From an uncultured bacterium (lineage in GTDB: Bacteria > Verrucomicrobiota > Lentisphaeria > Victivallales > UBA1829), in the NCBI GenBank assembly GCA_900549415.1, contig URNX01000015.1, forward strand, positions 1-64,000: a stretch of 64,000 nucleotides of DNA, read 5' to 3'. The notes beneath the pieces were generated by a model. The model made no database searches, had not been told where the DNA came from, and saw only the letters and a program-made list of their open reading frames with translations. Made by a program: the position numbers and the translations under genes. Below, piece by piece: positions 60,303 to 64,000 of this stretch (its first letter is position 1; each line of letters opens with the position of its first letter).

Positions 60303-61223
60303 ATGAAGAAGGCTTTGTTCGCACTCGCAATCGGCGCCGCGTTTTGTGTTTCCGCGGCGGAACTCGCAATGGACCCGCAGACCCCGTGGAAGAAAACGGC
60401 GGAAGGCTATTCGATCGACTACTCCGGCAGCGGCTGGACCAGTCTGTCGAAAAAAGTCTTTGTCGAAGGCGGAAAGTTCTACCGCTTCTCCTGGGAAGGC
60501 AGACTGGACGGTTCGGAACTTCCGAAAATCCAGATTGTTTTTACGGCGAACGGAAAGAATTCATACAGCCCCATTCTCCTTACGGATGCATGGGCGGCTC
60601 AGACGGCTTATTACTATGCGAAAGAGAGCACGGAACTTCTCGTGCGCATTGCGCTGGATCCCGGCAAGGGCGGAAAAATCCTTGTCCGCAATACCGCATG
60701 GGATGAGCTGACTCCGGAACAGCTCAAAGCGAATCTTCTGCCGAACGGCGACTTTGAAAATGGCGTGGCCGGGATTTCGCACTGGCTGAACCTCCGCGAG
60801 ACCCTGTCGCTCCCGCTCCGGATCGTCGGCGGGCAGAACTTCCTCAACGGCGAGAAGAGCTTGGAGATGGACTTGCCCGCGCGTGAAAAAGGCGTTTGGG
60901 GCGTCAAATCGCGTTCTTTGCCGATCGAAGCGGGAAAAATTTACACGTTCTCGTTCTGGGCAAAAGCCAGCGCGCCGATGGGCATTCAGGGCGGAGTCAG
61001 CATCTGGGCCCCGACCGGACACAATGGCAAGCATTTCAATCAGATCCGTTCGTTCAAACTCGAAACAGAATGGAAGGAATTCTCCTGGGACGTGACGATT
61101 CCCGCCGACGCCGCGGAGTATCCCGACGTTGCCGACCGCATGGCGGAACTCGTGCTCATGACCTGGAACGCCGATCAGACCGGAAAAATCTGGTTTGACG
61201 ACATCTCTTTCCGTCAGAAATAA
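60303..61223 (+). CDS. Secreted protein with two carbohydrate-binding-like domains
   Basis: This 306-residue protein has a signal peptide (about 1-19) and two beta-sandwich domains. Residues 22-135 form the first. Residues 140-305 form the second, a CBM4_9-like domain that starts NLLPNGDFENG near 143 and ends DQTGKIWFDDISF. No catalytic motif is visible. It follows the GH39-like gene by 17 bases and is followed by a terminator at 61285. It is likely a glycan-binding partner of that enzyme. Confidence 0.78.
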   Translation: MKKALFALAIGAAFCVSAAELAMDPQTPWKKTAEGYSIDYSGSGWTSLSKKVFVEGGKFYRFSWEGRLDGSELPKIQIVFTANGKNSYSPILLTDAWAAQTAYYYAKESTELLVRIALDPGKGGKILVRNTAWDELTPEQLKANLLPNGDFENGVAGISHWLNLRETLSLPLRIVGGQNFLNGEKSLEMDLPAREKGVWGVKSRSLPIEAGKIYTFSFWAKASAPMGIQGGVSIWAPTGHNGKHFNQIRSFKLETEWKEFSWDVTIPADAAEYPDVADRMAELVLMTWNADQTGKIWFDDISFRQK

Positions 61224-61284
61224 TCCTTTCCGGATTTGATTTGTCTTTCCGGTGACTGTCCGGGTGATGCCGCTTTCACCACGC

Positions 61285-61325
61285 CGCCGCAGGGGCTTCC
61301 GGCTTCTGCGGCGTTTTTCTTTTAA
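61285..61325 (+). terminator. Rho-independent terminator of the GH32/pseudopilin/GH39 operon
   Basis: An 8-bp GC-rich stem (61285-61292 with 61306-61313) is followed by GTTTTTCTTTT. It closes the run that starts at 54340. Confidence 0.82.
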
Positions 61326-61343
61326 AATTTTTCTCCCGTCCGC

Positions 61344-61371
61344 TTGCTTTTCCCGAAACCGGTGCTAATTT
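61344..61371 (+). promoter_or_regulatory. Promoter of the GntR-type regulator gene
   Basis: TTGCTT (61344-61349) and TAATTT (61366-61371) are spaced by 16 bases; the start codon is at 61416. Confidence 0.4.
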
Positions 61372-61415
61372 AAACTTAAAATTCAATACAGCGATACATT
61401 TTCAAAGGATGGAAA

Positions 61416-62492
61416 ATGGTGGGAAGCGAAAAAATCACTTGCGGGAAACTGGCGAAACTCCTCGCGGAAAAACTGCGCGGGGCCGGGGAGGGCGCAGCTC
61501 TGCCGAGCTATCGGGCGATCGCAAAAGAGTACGGCGTCAGCCTGAGCGTCTGCCAGCGCGCCGTGGGACAGCTTGCGCGGGACGGAGTGATCAAAGTTTC
61601 GCAGGGACGCTCCGCCCGCTGTGTCAGTCGTGAGGCTCTGGATCGTGATTTTTCGTTTTACGGAATCATTCATTCCTACAATCCTGCGGGCAGTTTCGCA
61701 AAAGTTCTGAGTTCGTACATTGTCGAGGCGTTCGCTTCGATGACTCCCCCGTCATTTCCGCTGATCCGCGGAACGGTGAACGACGGGACGCGGGAGCCGG
61801 AGTTCGCGGAGAGCATGTGCTACAATCATATCCGCGGTCTTCTGCTATCTCCCGCGACCGGTTCGGAGAACGGGGAATATTTTGCCCGTCTTTCCGAGCG
61901 GATTCCGGTTGTTCTGTTCGACCAGGATCTGCCCGGAAGCGGTCTGCCGCTGGTCAAATTCGATTATGCCGGATTCGGCTGCGGACTCGGACGCCGTCTG
62001 CGCCGGGCAAAGCGGAAAAAGCTTCTTGTGATTCAGCCCTGCGCCGCAAACCGGAGCCTGGCGGAGTTTGCCGAAGCCGTCAGCGGGAAACTGGACACCG
62101 AGATCCGCGAGTTCCCTCTTTATGAACTCGAAACGGATTTGCGGCATCATGATTTTTCCCGGATTTTTTCGCTCTCCTCCATTCTTCTTTCCGCGCTGCG
62201 TGAGAGCGGCTGCGACGCCGTGTTCTGTCCGCAGGAGCAGGTTTTAGATCATTTTATCATCAGTGAACTTCCGGCTGCGGAGCGTCGCGCATACCAGTTC
62301 GCGACTTTTTCCGCGGAACAGAATTTTCCCTCACTGAACTTTCTTCATTCCAATGTCTGGTGCTGGCGCACGCCGCACGCCAAGCTGATCCGTGCCGCGG
62401 CCGAGCGTCTGGTCCGCTGGACCGTCAATCACCGTTCCCCGCGTGGCACGAAAACCATTCCGCTGGAAGAAGACGGAGGGATGGAAATATGA
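61416..62492 (+). CDS. GntR-type regulator with LacI-like effector domain
   Basis: This 358-residue regulator has a winged helix-turn-helix (about residues 8-75, with LPSYRAIAKEYGVSLSVCQRAV). A C-terminal sugar-binding domain of the periplasmic-binding-protein type follows (about 90-350). The GntR/LacI combination is known from AraR-type arabinose regulators. The likely control target is the following operon or the glycan genes upstream. AAAGGATGG precedes the ATG. The gene ends within the heptad repeat at 62484. Confidence 0.83.
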   Translation: MVGSEKITCGKLAKLLAEKLRGAGEGAALPSYRAIAKEYGVSLSVCQRAVGQLARDGVIKVSQGRSARCVSREALDRDFSFYGIIHSYNPAGSFAKVLSSYIVEAFASMTPPSFPLIRGTVNDGTREPEFAESMCYNHIRGLLLSPATGSENGEYFARLSERIPVVLFDQDLPGSGLPLVKFDYAGFGCGLGRRLRRAKRKKLLVIQPCAANRSLAEFAEAVSGKLDTEIREFPLYELETDLRHHDFSRIFSLSSILLSALRESGCDAVFCPQEQVLDHFIISELPAAERRAYQFATFSAEQNFPSLNFLHSNVWCWRTPHAKLIRAAAERLVRWTVNHRSPRGTKTIPLEEDGGMEI

Positions 62493-62518
62493 AATATGAG
62501 GTATGAAATATGAAATGA
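62484..62518 (+). repeat. Five-copy 7-bp tandem repeat
   Basis: GAAATAT, GAAATAT, GAGGTAT, GAAATAT and GAAATGA follow each other from 62484, overlapping the GntR stop codon and ending just before the ribosome site of the four-helix-bundle ORF. Nothing similar follows that ORF. Confidence 0.8.
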
Positions 62519-62532
62519 AAGGAGGGCTGAAA

Positions 62533-63792
62533 ATGCAGGATGATATTTGGGGGATGACAACAGGCAATCCGATCCGGGATAAATCGTTCAGTTTTTCTCT
62601 GCGGATTGTGAAACTGTATCAGCATTTGACCGACAAAAGGAAAGAGTTCGTTCTGAGCAAGCAGGTTCTGCGTTCCGGAACCAGCATTGGCGCAAATATC
62701 GAAGAAGCTCACGGAGCGCAGAGCGATTCGGATTTTCAGGCGAAAATCTCTATCGCTTACAAAGAAGCTTTGGAAACAGCGTACTGGCTTCGTCTGCTGT
62801 TTGCCGCGAAATATATTACGGAACGGCAGTTCAAAAGCATCTACCCGGATTGCAGTGAGCTGGTGAAATTGACCGGTTCCATACAGCTTTCCATGCAGAA
62901 TAAAACTCAAAAGAAAGGAGTTTGGATGAAAAACAATAAAACAGAAAAACTGGAAGATTCAGAGTCTTCCCCTATTTCAGAACAGAAACGAAAGGCAGGT
63001 GACATCATGGAAACGCAATTGATTTCGCATCCTATTTTATATTTTAAGCGTAGATTCAATGGATTTACGCTTATAGAACTTTTGGTGGTAATTGCGATAA
63101 TAGCGATCCTTGCCGGGATGCTTCTGCCGGCGCTGAATTCGGCGAGAGACAAGGCGAGAACGATCAGCTGTGTCAACAATCTCAAGCAGTTCGCAATCAG
63201 TTTCAATACCTATTTCGGGGATAACGACGACCGTCTGCCGCCGCTGGAATCGGGGGCGGGACTGGCACAGCCGACCTGGACCAATTATCTCATGGGACCC
63301 GATGCGGACGGCTCGATGATGTCCACAGGGAAAGGGCAGACAAAGGGGCGGTATGTCAATGGTGCGATGTTTCGCTGTCCGGCGCAGTCCGGAACATGGG
63401 TGAACGGTGTGCCGACCGGTTCTTCTCCGTATCTCTGGTGGGTGCGCAATCCGCATTACGCGGTGCTCGCCACGATCTTTGCCCGCTCGACGGAGAACAC
63501 GCGGCGTGTCGCTTCCATCCGGAATGCCGCGAAAAAGTTTCTGCTCGTGGATATTCAGGGCGCAGTGAGCGCAAATGAGCTGGGTGAACTCGGTTTTCTG
63601 CGCTGGCGTCCGGATCAGCAGCCGGCGGCGGGTGCATGGGGTGCGGTTTCGCCGCGTCACAAGAGCGTGGCGAATGCGCTCTATTTCGGAGGCAACGTGC
63701 AGTCTCACCGCATCATCAATCAGGTGAAGCCGTGGGAAGGCGAACCGTTTAACAAGAACACCGAAGACGGGGTGCACTGGAAGGAGGAGTGA
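62533..63792 (+). CDS. Four-helix-bundle (S23-like) protein in frame with a pseudopilin
   Basis: This single open frame of 419 residues has two parts. Residues 1-120 are a TIGR02436/S23-type four-helix-bundle (avd-like), with KSFSFSLRIVKLYQHL, LRSGTSIGANIEEAHGAQ and AYKEALETAYWLRLL. The frame then continues without a stop into a pseudopilin with FTLIELLVVIAIIA. Two internal ATGs have good ribosome sites: 62926 (AAAGGAG) and 63007 (preceded by GCAGGTGAC). The pseudopilin is most likely made separately from 63007, with a 19-residue leader. Its C-terminal site is degenerate (HKSVANALYFGG). Confidence 0.8.
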   Translation: MQDDIWGMTTGNPIRDKSFSFSLRIVKLYQHLTDKRKEFVLSKQVLRSGTSIGANIEEAHGAQSDSDFQAKISIAYKEALETAYWLRLLFAAKYITERQFKSIYPDCSELVKLTGSIQLSMQNKTQKKGVWMKNNKTEKLEDSESSPISEQKRKAGDIMETQLISHPILYFKRRFNGFTLIELLVVIAIIAILAGMLLPALNSARDKARTISCVNNLKQFAISFNTYFGDNDDRLPPLESGAGLAQPTWTNYLMGPDADGSMMSTGKGQTKGRYVNGAMFRCPAQSGTWVNGVPTGSSPYLWWVRNPHYAVLATIFARSTENTRRVASIRNAAKKFLLVDIQGAVSANELGELGFLRWRPDQQPAAGAWGAVSPRHKSVANALYFGGNVQSHRIINQVKPWEGEPFNKNTEDGVHWKEE

Positions 63793-63795
63793 GAA

Positions 63796-64000
63796 ATGAA
63801 AACGCATCTGCTGGTAATTGCATCGCTTTTGCCCGCTCTGCTTTCCGCAGCGGAGCCGGAGGTTCTGTGGGAACTCTCGGCGGAAAAACTTCCCGTTCTT
63901 CAGCTGCCGCAGGGGGCGGAACTGCTGCCGGGGAACGTCCTGAAAGTTCGCGGACCTGCGCAGCCGTTCGCCCCGGTCGACGCCTCGCTCCTGCGCGGAC
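63796..64000 (+). CDS. Secreted protein, N-terminal part only
   Basis: The first 68 codons of a gene run off the window. The product begins with a signal peptide (MKTHLLVIASLLPALLSA), followed by the start of a mature domain, EPEVLWELSAEKLPVLQLP. GGAGG precedes the ATG, 3 bases after the pseudopilin stop. No family can be named from this part. By position it is probably another extracellular glycan-related protein. Confidence 0.75.
   Translation, partial: MKTHLLVIASLLPALLSAAEPEVLWELSAEKLPVLQLPQGAELLPGNVLKVRGPAQPFAPVDASLLRG

Noticed and set aside
39782..64000. A Bacteroidetes-type polysaccharide utilisation locus
   Set aside because: No SusC/SusD pair, TonB-dependent receptor or hybrid two-component regulator is present. 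The modules here use AraC or GntR regulators and pseudopilins.

Overview
The window reads as a chromosome segment of a fermentative, carbohydrate-degrading member of the Lentisphaerota (Victivallales type). This is an inference from gene content: repeated one-membrane pseudopilins starting FTLIELLVVIAIIA beside glycosidases and AraC regulators, a Rho factor with a long asparagine-rich N-terminal region, and moderate-to-high G+C coding sequence with Shine-Dalgarno sites before most starts. No 16S gene or marker protein search is available here to settle it. Coding is dense. No gene-free stretch is longer than about 250 bases.

Positions 1-38800 are mainly housekeeping and metabolism. In order: tRNA-Leu; a STAS / anti-sigma-kinase-like / STAS operon; a PHP phosphatase; a corrinoid adenosyltransferase with an Old-Yellow-Enzyme oxidoreductase; a polysaccharide deacetylase; a LacI regulator; argC. 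Then come a c-di-AMP cassette (cdaA, YbbR-domain protein, lipoprotein, parvulin), a thioredoxin, a DUF4143 ATPase and pta. A sulfur locus follows (ThiS-like carrier, cysK, Cys/Met PLP enzyme) with a perfect palindromic operator, then nnr. A long minus-strand operon carries coaE, rho, a fused MurU-AmgK, a DJ-1 protein, tgt and a metallophosphoesterase. After it come NUDIX, dinB, a rhamnosidase-like enzyme, a hexose phosphomutase and an operon of DegT aminotransferase, ABC exporter, thrC and iron-dependent alcohol dehydrogenase. A secreted protein, two lipoproteins and tRNA-Ile2 end this half.

Positions 38800-64000 are an accessory glycan-degradation region. It holds three AraC regulators and one GntR/LacI-type regulator. 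It also holds four pseudopilin genes and a run of secreted or cytosolic glycan enzymes: ADP-ribosylglycohydrolase-like, a 1452-residue unknown, GH51-like, GH63-like, GH32-like, GH39-like, and carbohydrate-binding proteins. The layout repeats as regulator, pseudopilin, enzymes, and looks like several small catabolic modules side by side. Secreted enzymes would cut glycans outside, and unsigalled enzymes would finish the products inside.

The most interesting regulatory signal joins the two halves. The promoters of the rhamnosidase-like gene (27038-27118) and of the pseudopilin/GH51 operon (48030-48110), 21 kb apart, share two 12-bp direct repeats at 21-bp spacing followed by identically spaced -35 and -10 boxes. 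This is the geometry expected for AraC-family activation and predicts a small regulon. Other notable items are a four-helix-bundle ORF running in frame into a pseudopilin (62533-63792), the MurU-AmgK fusion, a probably leaderless AraC mRNA, and the unassigned 1452-residue secreted protein.
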